Position numbers and translations under genes: made by a program. The notes beneath the pieces were generated by a model that made no database searches, had not been told where the DNA came from, and worked only from the letters and a program-made list of their open reading frames with translations. From Crocinitomix sp044361315 (GTDB taxonomy: Bacteria; Bacteroidota; Bacteroidia; Flavobacteriales_D; Crocinitomicaceae), in the NCBI GenBank assembly GCA_044361315.1, contig JBIKJA010000010.1, positions 62,001-126,000 of the forward strand: a DNA stretch of 64,000 bases. Direction: 5' to 3'. This document shows, in pieces, positions 52,937 to 61,795 of the stretch (positions are counted from its first letter, which is position 1; every line of letters begins with the position of its first letter).

Positions 52937-54060
52937 TATCTTCCGCGGAGTTTATTGTAAACGCGATAAATGAATTTTAATTTTTTCTCGTCGTTTGGAT
53001 AATCTTTATAACTTTTAGCTGGGGCGTTGAGAATTTTTTCAAATTCCACTTTGTCCAAGCCTAATTTTTTCATGACATATTCTTTGTCTTGTTCCAATAA
53101 TTCAGGTGGGTATATGTCTTTTTTCATCTCTTCCAAGGCCTGATCTCGGGTTATTTGGCCTGAACAAATCAAGGTAGATAAATGCGCAAGACGTTTATCA
53201 TAATTGAATTTTTTAGGGAGGTAATAGGCTTGGAAAAATCGAGTAAAAACCGATTCGTAATGTTTTCCTCCATAATAAACCCAACCAAGTTCATTTTGAA
53301 TCACTTTCATGGCATCTTCTTTAACGTAAGGAACGTAATTAAGCAGACGAACCATCTTGATTTTTTTAACATAGGTATAATAAAACTCGCGATAAAATCC
53401 CAACAAAGGATAGGTTTTAAAAGGAACTTTTCCAAAAATACGGTGGATAGCTTTCAGATGTTTTACATCCTTTGCATTGTATCCCCAACTTTTTGGCAAG
53501 ATACCTTCGGTGGCAAAATTACTCCCACTCAATAAATATTTAATTTTATATTTATTACACAAATGATAAGTGGCTGCTAAAAAAGCTTGATCAGAAGGAG
53601 TTTCAGCATTGGCTACAGAAGATTTTAAGAAAGACAATTGAATGTCTTTAAATTCATCCCAATCAACTACCCAAGTTTGGTAATCAAAATCTAATTTTTT
53701 TACAATGTTTTCGACATTTTTGACCGCCAATTCCGAATTCCACCCATTGTCAAAATGAAAAGCCAATACACGTAATCCCAATTGTTTAGAAAGATATGCC
53801 ACATAAGTACTGTCAACACCTCCACTCACACCAACCATACAATCGTATTCGCTATTTTTACCGTCTTCTTTGATTTTTGCAACCAACTCCGCCAAAGCTT
53901 CATCCGTTTCTTTTCCGCTGTAGACATAAAATTTAGCATCCTCAAAATAAGTTGTGCAATGATTACATTGCCCTTTTTCATCAAACAGAATTTCAACATC
54001 AGTTGTATCCATGATACATCTTGTACATTGCTGATATGCTTTATTTTCCACAAGGCTCAT
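52936..54060 (-). CDS. N-acetyl sugar amidotransferase (WbpG-like)
   Basis: 374 residues with a PP-loop ATP pyrophosphatase motif VSGGVDST (78-85). Four cysteines in two CxxC pairs (C12/C15 and C32/C35) precede it and look like a zinc site. In Pseudomonas O-antigen loci, WbpG with HisH/HisF makes acetamidino sugars; that homology is the basis for the call. The sugar-nucleotide synthesis genes are not in the window. The flippase gene ends one base before its start. Confidence 0.92.
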   Translation of the reverse strand: MSLVENKAYQQCTRCIMDTTDVEILFDEKGQCNHCTTYFEDAKFYVYSGKETDEALAELVAKIKEDGKNSEYDCMVGVSGGVDSTYVAYLSKQLGLRVLAFHFDNGWNSELAVKNVENIVKKLDFDYQTWVVDWDEFKDIQLSFLKSSVANAETPSDQAFLAATYHLCNKYKIKYLLSGSNFATEGILPKSWGYNAKDVKHLKAIHRIFGKVPFKTYPLLGFYREFYYTYVKKIKMVRLLNYVPYVKEDAMKVIQNELGWVYYGGKHYESVFTRFFQAYYLPKKFNYDKRLAHLSTLICSGQITRDQALEEMKKDIYPPELLEQDKEYVMKKLGLDKVEFEKILNAPAKSYKDYPNDEKKLKFIYRVYNKLRGR

Positions 54061-54061
54061 T

Positions 54062-55333
54062 CTATTTTCCTTTACTAAATTTATACGACAAAAAAAACTC
54101 TACCACATACTTAACCGAATAAACGGCACTGTATAATATCAACGTTATTTTGGGATCATTGTAAAAATAATGTCCGCCATAAATCGCCGAAAGTATCCCC
54201 AAAATTAAACAAATTTGGATTAGAAAATCTATTTTTTGCTTTTCTGCGACTAAGAACATGGCGCTAAGGGGACTAACAATGAATTGAATCAGAAACATAG
54301 GCATTAAAATCTGTGCATATTTGCCCGCTTCTCGCCATTCTTCCCCAAAAACCAAGGCAAATAAATCTTCGACAAAGAAAAAAAGTAAAACAAAGGGGGG
54401 GATTGAAAGTAAAGAAAGCTTTTTAAATGTCCTCAAAAAGAGTGCTTTACATTGTTGCTCCCGCTGAAATGCTTCGGCTGCACTTTGTCTAAAAACATCC
54501 CCAATGGCGCGCGCTACCACTGTTCCTGGCAAACTGATCATTCGCTGAGAGAGGTATAAAAATCCCACCATACCACTCCCATAAACGGGTAAAAGCAAAA
54601 TTGATGGTAAATTGCCTGAAAGTTTTTCTAATAATCCCGAAGGCACATTAAAAAGTGGAAATTGGCGGTAACGTTTCGCCAATTCTTTCATTTTTACTTG
54701 TTTAATTCCTTTAAATAAATCAGGATGTTTTCTGAGTGTTCGCCAACCAATAAAAATGGTGGACATTGCTTGACCTAAGGAATCGCCTAAAATCAAACCA
54801 AAACTCTTAAAAAGACTGAAAAATCCAAACCAAATACTAAAAACCGCACTATTTAAAGACCTTGCCACACGACTAAAGGATAATTGATTATAATATTTTA
54901 AACGGTTGCTGTAATAATTAAATCCTTGGTAACAGCCAATCACCAATAAGGTAAACGGCAATAAAAAAAGACTTTCAGACAGGCGAGGTTCTTTCATCCA
55001 TACTGAAAATTGGTCACGAAATAAAAACACTAATAGCAAAATCACAACGGAAAATCCTAGTGACAATAAACAAGACAAAGCCAGTAAATGACGGGCATCT
55101 TCGTCTTTTTCAGGCAGTATAATCGCCATTTCAAACCTCAGCGTAACTGCCACACTTAGGATCATCGAAAGGCTAAAATAAATTTGAAAAAGACCAAAAT
55201 CTTCTGGACTAAAAAGAGTGGTCAAAATCAACGAAGCCAATACGGGGATTGCTTGGGAAACAATCGTCCCTACCATCAAAATCATTACATCTCTGTTGCT
55301 ACTACGAAGTTTATTTACTATTCTCCCGAGCAT
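54062..55333 (-). CDS. Polysaccharide flippase (Wzx-like, MOP superfamily)
   Basis: 423 residues with about 12 predicted membrane segments and the opening LRSSNRDVMILMVGTIVSQAIPV, plus FSPEDFGLFQIYFSLSMIL near 40-60, typical of lipid-linked oligosaccharide flippases. It should move undecaprenyl-linked glycan units to the periplasm. Its 5' end overlaps the downstream end of the polymerase gene by 23 bp, so the two are co-translated. Confidence 0.88.
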   Translation of the reverse strand: MLGRIVNKLRSSNRDVMILMVGTIVSQAIPVLASLILTTLFSPEDFGLFQIYFSLSMILSVAVTLRFEMAIILPEKDEDARHLLALSCLLSLGFSVVILLLVFLFRDQFSVWMKEPRLSESLFLLPFTLLVIGCYQGFNYYSNRLKYYNQLSFSRVARSLNSAVFSIWFGFFSLFKSFGLILGDSLGQAMSTIFIGWRTLRKHPDLFKGIKQVKMKELAKRYRQFPLFNVPSGLLEKLSGNLPSILLLPVYGSGMVGFLYLSQRMISLPGTVVARAIGDVFRQSAAEAFQREQQCKALFLRTFKKLSLLSIPPFVLLFFFVEDLFALVFGEEWREAGKYAQILMPMFLIQFIVSPLSAMFLVAEKQKIDFLIQICLILGILSAIYGGHYFYNDPKITLILYSAVYSVKYVVEFFLSYKFSKGK

Positions 55334-56549
55334 CCTTTGTGGTAGTTAGATCTTTAAAAAATGGTTGAAAAATGAAATACAAAAATAAAACTAAAATCCA
55401 TCCACCCGAAAAAAATGTGGTACTAAATGCAGCCGAACTTAACCACAAGACAAATAATCCGTTGAGTGCAAATAAATGGAGGTAATCCTCTTTGAATAAA
55501 CGCTTAACTAAAATCAAGAAAAAAGCCAGATAAATCGCTGCAATTAACAAACCTACATTTCCAAAATTGGCATAATCATACATGAAATAAGCAGTTGTTG
55601 TGGTTCCTGTTAATCCCAAAGCGGCTTCTTTCAAATAAATTTTATCATAAATCTCGCGGGAATAATCATGATAAGTTCCGCCCACCATTGGAGCAACCAA
55701 TCGATATCCTTGTCCATTTAAAAAAGCCAACGAATCGGGTACATAATGAAACCAATTACCCACCATTTCACCTGTGGTAACAAAAATTCGTTGGTAAAGC
55801 GCTGTGGCAATTCCTCCGGGAACTTTTTTATCTAAATCATCCACTACTCCGACACTAACCTCAACAACTTCTGGCTGCACCTCTTGAAATTTTGGCCTGT
55901 TCTCAGGATTTGCCACATACATCAAGAAAATTATCCCCACCCCAACAATCAAGGACATCAAAACAACACTCAGCCATTTCCTGAGCATAATTAGTTTTAA
56001 AATTAAGGGGATGAAAATGGTAGCTATGTACGCTTTTTGCATCAAAGCAAGTGCGTAAAAAATGGCAATGACAGCAAAGATCCAAAATTGTTTTTTATTG
56101 CGAAAATAAAGTAGAACGATTAAAACTGGAATTACTGCTTTTAATAAAAACGAAGCGATGTACCGAATCATCCATGAATCCACATTTTTAATATCTTGGC
56201 GAATATAGGCAATTTCATAATAATCATTGCTTAATGCCGCTTTTATCACAGGTACGCTTCCTAAACTCAAGTAATGGGTGATTTGAAAAACAAACACAAA
56301 TACAATCAGTGCATTTAACAAATACCCGAGCGTTTTATCTGTAAAAATCGATTTTTCAACAAAAACACGTTTTACAAAAAACCATTTGTCAAAAATTAAA
56401 TAAGCCGCAACGAAACTGCCGACGAAAATCAAGATGTTGGGCAGGTACTTTGTGCCGTAGGTCATTCCAAGCCCAAAAGTCAAAATTGACATGACCAGCA
56501 AAAACAGGATAAATAAAGAGTTTTTCTTAAAACTTATTTTTTCCATCAT
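55311..56549 (-). CDS. Oligosaccharide repeat-unit polymerase (Wzy-like)
   Basis: 412 residues with about 10-11 membrane segments and a periplasmic loop holding PMVGGTYHDYSREIYD near 295-310. It resembles the O-antigen polymerase-like oligosaccharide family that joins flipped repeat units. The genes run polymerase, flippase, amidotransferase, hisH, hisF2, ligase on the minus strand. No dedicated sugar-synthesis gene is present. Confidence 0.8.
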   Translation of the reverse strand: MMEKISFKKNSLFILFLLVMSILTFGLGMTYGTKYLPNILIFVGSFVAAYLIFDKWFFVKRVFVEKSIFTDKTLGYLLNALIVFVFVFQITHYLSLGSVPVIKAALSNDYYEIAYIRQDIKNVDSWMIRYIASFLLKAVIPVLIVLLYFRNKKQFWIFAVIAIFYALALMQKAYIATIFIPLILKLIMLRKWLSVVLMSLIVGVGIIFLMYVANPENRPKFQEVQPEVVEVSVGVVDDLDKKVPGGIATALYQRIFVTTGEMVGNWFHYVPDSLAFLNGQGYRLVAPMVGGTYHDYSREIYDKIYLKEAALGLTGTTTTAYFMYDYANFGNVGLLIAAIYLAFFLILVKRLFKEDYLHLFALNGLFVLWLSSAAFSTTFFSGGWILVLFLYFIFQPFFKDLTTTKDARENSK

Positions 56550-56773
56550 ACACCTAAAAGTTTTTATGAGGGAACACGGCTAGCTCAATCATATTAACTA
56601 TTTGTTACTATTTCGTTATTTTTGCGTAAAGCTAAACAAAATCTAGCGACTTTATGGGATAAATCAACAGAAACTCCCTTTATACCCCATCAACTCTGTC
56701 AAATTTGTTACTTAAATATCGTTAAAACCAAAACTTTTCTTCGTTTCAAACTCCTTCTTTGTTAATCAATTAT

Positions 56774-56820
56774 TTGCAAAAAAAAGCGATTTAAAAAGTT
56801 GTTACCCTTTCTAAATCGCT
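56774..56820 (-). terminator. Terminator of the T9SS cargo/lipoprotein operon
   Basis: AGCGATTTA and TAAATCGCT with inner AAAG/CTTT pairing; a T-rich tail follows on the minus strand. It lies just after the lipoprotein stop. The 200 bp beyond, towards 56550, hold no gene and are AT-rich. Confidence 0.85.
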
Positions 56821-56828
56821 CTTCAATC

Positions 56829-57101
56829 TTATCCTTTCGACTTCTTTTCGCCTTTTATTCGCTTCATGCTGTCCAACTTTTCTTGGTCTGGACTGCCGTG
56901 ATAAATGGCGCGGAATGAATCTTGTTTGATTGGATCAACAATTGAACGCTCAGGTTCTAACACTTTTGGTTCAATCGGTTCAATCGCCTCAACCGCCACT
57001 ACATCTGTGTTCCTTTCCTCAGGTATAGGTTTTTCAGTTGGCGTAACCTGTTGACAACTCAACACAAGAAACAATAAACTACTGAATAATAATTTTCTCA
57101 T
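56829..57101 (-). CDS. Short lipoprotein downstream of a T9SS cargo gene
   Basis: 90 residues from MRKLLFSSLLFLVLSC (lipobox LVLSC, Cys near 16). The mature part is polar and rich in Glu and Pro (EKPIPEERNTDVVAVE), and ends in KRIKGEKKSKG. No domain is recognised. The longer frame from 57137 would sit inside the previous gene; the chosen start overlaps it by 23 bp, which suggests translational coupling with the T9SS protein. Confidence 0.72.
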   Translation of the reverse strand: MRKLLFSSLLFLVLSCQQVTPTEKPIPEERNTDVVAVEAIEPIEPKVLEPERSIVDPIKQDSFRAIYHGSPDQEKLDSMKRIKGEKKSKG

Positions 57102-58956
57102 TGGCAATTTGATTTTGTTCTGACATGATCTGAACAAAATAAGTGCCAGCCGCTAAATTTGCTTTGTTAAACGCAAAACTATTTTTTCCAGCAAAGGCAG
57201 TTCCTTCGTACAATAATTTTACAACACGTCCATCAACGCCAATAACTTCAATTTTTACAGGAATGTCTTGTGGAGTTTCAAACCACAAATTAAACATGTC
57301 AACTACCGGATTTGGTCCAATGTTTACGCCTGATTCTAGAGTATTGTTGGTGATTCCAGCATTGTAATTTTCATGAATTTCAGCAATCCAAGAATTCCAA
57401 ACATGCGAACCTGTTCCGTATGATCCACTCACCCATACTGAAGGATCTGGTGAATTGTGTTTTTTGGCAATCCCTGTATAATCTCCCCAACGCTCAACAA
57501 AAGTAGAGGTAAATGAAGCATACGAATTACTAGAATGCACCAAGGTTGGAGTCGACCAATTCCCAAGATCATCGCAATGAACTACACGCATTTCAGGATA
57601 GATACTGCTACTCGCAACACCAAACCCAATCAATACTGCACGGTCTTCGGAACCTAACCCAAACCATGAAATAGAAGGGTACGAATAATCTCTAGTTCCT
57701 GCGGCTTCAAACATATTTGACGTATTTGATAAAGAAGTAACATTTAATCGGTTGTAATTAATTCCATTCCACCCACTTCCTGCATCCGAATGGAAGACAA
57801 AGTGAATGATTCCATTTAAATAAAATCCGCTTAAACTTCGGCAATCCCCATTGTCTAATTTACAACTGGTGCCTTGTTGATCCGAATCTGCAGCGACTTC
57901 ATAAGCAGGAGTAGAAACAGAATAATAGTTTAACGAAGGCGATCCTGAAATAGCATCGGTAATGTCATAAAATTTAATGGTACTTCCTGAAAATGGTTGT
58001 GTCGAAACGGCATAAATTCCAGGGCCATAGTTAAACTCACTTCCTGATGAAACCACCAAAATAGTTCCTGGTGAGCCTGGTATGTCTGACCAATATTGCC
58101 AAGTTAATGCCGTACCTGAATACCCGTCATTTTTTTCCATTTGATAAATCACTGACTCTCTAAAAATTCCCGAATTACTAAACAAATTCCCTGTAATAAA
58201 CAATTCCTCATCAGAAATAGCCAATTTTGGATAATCAAACCAACTATTGTCTGCCAATGGATTCCCAGTTAATTTATAATAATTCCAACCATCTGATGGA
58301 TCGTTGGTCTGTGAAAACATGATCAATAATTTCGAATTAGACGAATTTCCTGAACACTCTTGCGCAAAAAAGATAAAACGATCTGCTTGAGGATCATACA
58401 AAACCACTGGATCACAAACATAATCAATTGCTGGATCGTCAATAAAATCTACAATCGAATTATTATAAGTTGTTCCACCAGACATATTTTTGTATTGAAT
58501 GGAGGTGTTGGCAACACTAATGATGATGCCCCCATTTGAAATTGCAATCGAATTATCCATCGGCGAACTTCCGTTATTTGGATTCCCATTAAATTCATTT
58601 CCAACAACAGGCGTTCCTGTGGTCAAATCATCTTCTTCCTCTTCAATATCTCCCGAAATTGATCCATACGTTGTTTTTGTAATCGATTTTTCCGCTTTCA
58701 TCGCCATCAACTCCTCTTTATAAGGCATGTTGTGCGTTACGCGGTTGGCTTTTGCCACCAAAGTTGGGGTCCATTCTAAATCGCCTGTTGGCACATTTTT
58801 TTTATTGATCAGTGGTGCTTCAAAAATTTCTGATTTTTTTCCTTCTCCTATCTTTTGAGCGTCATCTACTTTCACTTTTGCCACTTGACCGTAGGCAAAC
58901 GTCAAGTTAAACGACAAATAAATTAATCCGATAACTTTGGTAAGTTGTTTTTTCAT
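57079..58956 (-). CDS. T9SS type A sorting-domain secreted protein
   Basis: 625 residues with a signal peptide (IGLIYLSFNLTFAYG). The middle part has repeated Asp/Gly/aromatic blades (VLYDPQADRFIFFAQE; WFDYPKLAISDEELFITGN), suggestive of a beta-propeller. The last 80 residues are the type A sorting signal (GPNPVVDMFNLWFE; VKIEVIGVDGRVVKLLYEG; LAAGTYFVQI). It should cross the outer membrane by the T9SS and be attached or released. The lipoprotein gene overlaps its end. Confidence 0.88.
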   Translation of the reverse strand: MKKQLTKVIGLIYLSFNLTFAYGQVAKVKVDDAQKIGEGKKSEIFEAPLINKKNVPTGDLEWTPTLVAKANRVTHNMPYKEELMAMKAEKSITKTTYGSISGDIEEEEDDLTTGTPVVGNEFNGNPNNGSSPMDNSIAISNGGIIISVANTSIQYKNMSGGTTYNNSIVDFIDDPAIDYVCDPVVLYDPQADRFIFFAQECSGNSSNSKLLIMFSQTNDPSDGWNYYKLTGNPLADNSWFDYPKLAISDEELFITGNLFSNSGIFRESVIYQMEKNDGYSGTALTWQYWSDIPGSPGTILVVSSGSEFNYGPGIYAVSTQPFSGSTIKFYDITDAISGSPSLNYYSVSTPAYEVAADSDQQGTSCKLDNGDCRSLSGFYLNGIIHFVFHSDAGSGWNGINYNRLNVTSLSNTSNMFEAAGTRDYSYPSISWFGLGSEDRAVLIGFGVASSSIYPEMRVVHCDDLGNWSTPTLVHSSNSYASFTSTFVERWGDYTGIAKKHNSPDPSVWVSGSYGTGSHVWNSWIAEIHENYNAGITNNTLESGVNIGPNPVVDMFNLWFETPQDIPVKIEVIGVDGRVVKLLYEGTAFAGKNSFAFNKANLAAGTYFVQIMSEQNQIANEKIIIQ

Positions 58957-59087
58957 GTTTTTTAGCTTTTATTCTAGTACGTAAAATTAAGGATAATAAA
59001 TCTAAAAATACTCCAAATCAAAAAAAATGATCCACTAAAAATCCAATAGTTCGCAATTTCTAAAAATTAAAATTGGGTTGAATTTCG

Positions 59088-59095
59088 TAACTTTG
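59088..59095 (+). promoter_or_regulatory. -7 box (TAACTTTG) of the M3 peptidase gene
   Basis: Exact consensus ending 21 bp before the ATG. Confidence 0.5.
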
Positions 59096-59116
59096 CACTG
59101 AACAAATTTTTTAACC

Positions 59117-61159
59117 ATGAACAATCCACTTTTGTCACCTTACGACGGAAATTTAAATACGATACGCTTTCAATCTATTCAATTATCCGACTATAAACCG
59201 GCATTTGATCAAGCTATCGAACTGGCGAAATCTGAAATTGAAGCCATTAAAAATAATCCAACTCCTCCGACGTTTGAAAATACGATTGCCGCATTTGAAC
59301 GAAGTGGCGAATTGGTCGATGCTATTTCAACCATCTTTTTTAACCTGAATAGTGCCAATACCAGCGACGAAATGCAAAAATTAGCGCAAGAAATCTCCCC
59401 GCTTTTAACCGCATATTCAAATGAAATTCAATTGGATGAAGTATTGTTTGCGCGCATAAAAGCAGCACGTACGGCGACAAATTCATCTGAGTTGGATGCT
59501 GAAAGTGCTTATCTTTTAGAAAAAATCTACCGAAGTTTTGTGCGCAACGGGGCTTTGCTTTCAGAAACGGATAAAACTACCTTAAAATCTATCAATACCG
59601 AACTTTCTAAACTCACCTTAAAGTTCAGCGAAAACTTGTTGAAAGACAGCAATCGTTTTGAATTGTGGATCAAAGACCCAAGTGACCTGTCAGGCTTACC
59701 TGACGGGGTAAAAGAAGCCGCTCAATTAATGGCCGCTGCAAAGGAAAAACCTGATCAATGGCTGATTAATTTGGATTATCCTTCGTACATTCCTTTTATG
59801 CAATATGCCGACAATCGCGATTTAAGAGAGCAATTGTTTATGGCATTTGGCAAACGCAGCGCGCAAACAAACGATTTTAACAATGAAAAAATTCTGCTCG
59901 AAATCGCCACCTTACGTCATCAAAAAGCCAATCTTTTGGGGTATCAATCCCATGCCGAATTTACCCTGGAGGAACGTATGGCTAAAAAAACGGAAAAAGT
60001 GGTGGCATTGTGGAACGAATTATTGGAAGTTGCTTTGCCAATGGCAAAAAAGGAAATTGCCGAAGTACAAGCATTGGCTGACCAATTAAACGGTCCTAAT
60101 CCATTGCAGCGATGGGATTTTAGTTACTATTCAGAAAAACTAAAAAATGAGAAATTCGCCCTCAACGACGAATTATTAAAACCCTATTTTAAACTCGAAA
60201 ATGTCATCGATGGGGCATTTAAAACCGCCGAATTATTGTTTCAGTTAAAGTTTATCGAACGCTTTGACCTGGAAAAATACCACGACGACGTGCGAACATT
60301 TGAGGTCGTTGACACCAACAATAAATACCTGGCTGTGCTGTATGCCGACTTTTTCCCGCGCGAAAGCAAACGAAATGGCGCCTGGATGACCTCTTACAAA
60401 GGACAAAATCAATACGACGGTAAAAATCAACGCCCGCACATTTCAATTGTATGTAATTTCACCAAACCAACCACCACCAAACCATCCTTATTAACTTTTG
60501 GCGAAGTCACTACCCTCTTTCACGAATTTGGACACGCCTTACACGGAATGCTCGCCAATGGTCATTACGAAAGCTTAAGCGGCACTTCCGTTTTTTGGGA
60601 TTTTGTCGAATTGCCATCCCAATTAATGGAAAATTGGTGTTACGAACCTGAATGTTTAGCCCTTTTTGCCAAACATTATCAAACTGGCGCACCTATTCCA
60701 ACCGACCTGGTGTTAAAAATAAAAGAAAGTATGAATTTTTTAAGTGCTTACCAAACCGTTCGCCAAGTTTCTTTGGGACAATTGGACATGGCATGGCATC
60801 ATTCAAAAGAAATTCCTACGCAAAATGTGTATGAATTCGAAGCAGCCGCCAATGCCGCCACCGAATTATTTCCAAAAGTAGCAGGCACCTCCACTTCCAC
60901 CTCATTCTCACACATTTTTAGCGGTGGCTATTCGGCTGGATACTACAGCTATAAATGGGCCGAAGTGCTAGAAGCCGATGCCTTTGCCTATTTTCAAGAA
61001 AACGGAATCTTTAGCCTCGCAATTGCCAAAAAATTTCAAGAAAACATTTTATCCCGAGGAGGCTCAGCCGATCCAATGGAATTATACATTGCCTTCCGCG
61101 GAAAAGAACCTTCCACACAAGCATTATTAAAAAAATGTGGTTTACTTCCAACCGTTTAA
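59117..61159 (+). CDS. M3 family metallopeptidase (oligopeptidase/Dcp type)
   Basis: 680 residues, a full-length zinc oligopeptidase of the M3A group. The zinc site is LFHEFGHALHG, with His 469, Glu 470 and His 473, and the third ligand is expected about 25 residues later (LPSQLMENW). Dcp removes C-terminal dipeptides; oligopeptidase A cuts small peptides internally, and the two cannot be told apart here. No signal peptide is seen, so it is probably cytoplasmic. Thioredoxin follows after 10 bp. Confidence 0.95.
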   Translation: MNNPLLSPYDGNLNTIRFQSIQLSDYKPAFDQAIELAKSEIEAIKNNPTPPTFENTIAAFERSGELVDAISTIFFNLNSANTSDEMQKLAQEISPLLTAYSNEIQLDEVLFARIKAARTATNSSELDAESAYLLEKIYRSFVRNGALLSETDKTTLKSINTELSKLTLKFSENLLKDSNRFELWIKDPSDLSGLPDGVKEAAQLMAAAKEKPDQWLINLDYPSYIPFMQYADNRDLREQLFMAFGKRSAQTNDFNNEKILLEIATLRHQKANLLGYQSHAEFTLEERMAKKTEKVVALWNELLEVALPMAKKEIAEVQALADQLNGPNPLQRWDFSYYSEKLKNEKFALNDELLKPYFKLENVIDGAFKTAELLFQLKFIERFDLEKYHDDVRTFEVVDTNNKYLAVLYADFFPRESKRNGAWMTSYKGQNQYDGKNQRPHISIVCNFTKPTTTKPSLLTFGEVTTLFHEFGHALHGMLANGHYESLSGTSVFWDFVELPSQLMENWCYEPECLALFAKHYQTGAPIPTDLVLKIKESMNFLSAYQTVRQVSLGQLDMAWHHSKEIPTQNVYEFEAAANAATELFPKVAGTSTSTSFSHIFSGGYSAGYYSYKWAEVLEADAFAYFQENGIFSLAIAKKFQENILSRGGSADPMELYIAFRGKEPSTQALLKKCGLLPTV

Positions 61160-61169
61160 AAATAATCAA

Positions 61170-61466
61170 ATGAAATTTTCAGAAATCATCGCTTCCGACA
61201 AACCTGTACTAGTCGATTTTTTTGCCACCTGGTGCGGCCCTTGCAAAGCCCTAGCACCCATCTTAGAACGGGTAAAATCAGATTTAGGCGATACCCTCAC
61301 CATCATCAAAATCGATGTCGATAAAAATAACAACCTGTCAACCAACTACCAAGTGCGGGGTGTTCCTACCCTCATGCTTTTTAAAAACAGCGAACTTAAA
61401 TGGCGACAATCCGGCGTAATTCAGGCAGCCGACTTAAAAAAAATCATACAGCAATACAGTCAGTAA
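61170..61466 (+). CDS. Thioredoxin
   Basis: 98 residues from MKFSEIIASDKPVLVDFFATWCGPCKAL; an earlier ATG at 61137 lies inside the peptidase gene and is rejected. The WCGPC site (about 21-25) and the cis-proline GVPTLMLF near 67 are intact, so it is a functional thioredoxin-type disulfide reductase. It follows the M3 peptidase by 10 bp and is probably in the same transcript. Confidence 0.93.
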   Translation: MKFSEIIASDKPVLVDFFATWCGPCKALAPILERVKSDLGDTLTIIKIDVDKNNNLSTNYQVRGVPTLMLFKNSELKWRQSGVIQAADLKKIIQQYSQ

Positions 61467-61795
61467 TCAGTTGAATTTGGGCGCCCCCCAACGAGTTGGG
61501 GTCAGGCTCTCCAACCTCGCTTTATTGCCCTAAACGGACAATAATACCGAAGATACAAGTAATATAGTCCAATATCAATTTCATTTCATTGGACTATTTA
61601 TTTTTAGTTTCGGCATTAACCAATCTAAAATTATAAAATAGATTGGCTTATTTTATAATTAGATTTGGTATAAGAGCTCAAACAATGTCTCCGATCCTTG
61701 GCGCTTTCCCCCTCATTTCTTCATTTAACTACGAAAAATCAAAAATTCGTTCAAAACCGTTTAATCCAATCAAACGGAAAAAAACAAATAAAACC
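61467..61795. other. Strongly folded intergenic region
   Basis: No gene. It contains CCCCAA-CGAG-TTGGGG (61486-61501), then ATAGTCCAAT/ATTGGACTAT (61564-61597) framed by TAATACCGAAGAT and AGTTTCGGCATTA, and then a long near-perfect palindrome at 61622-61665 (AATCTAA...TTAGATT, 17-bp stem with a two-base bulge). The first part (GTTGGGGTCAGGCTCTCC) resembles a widespread Bacteroidota repeat from memory. The structures together could be a decayed element or a multi-hairpin 3' end. Confidence 0.55.
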
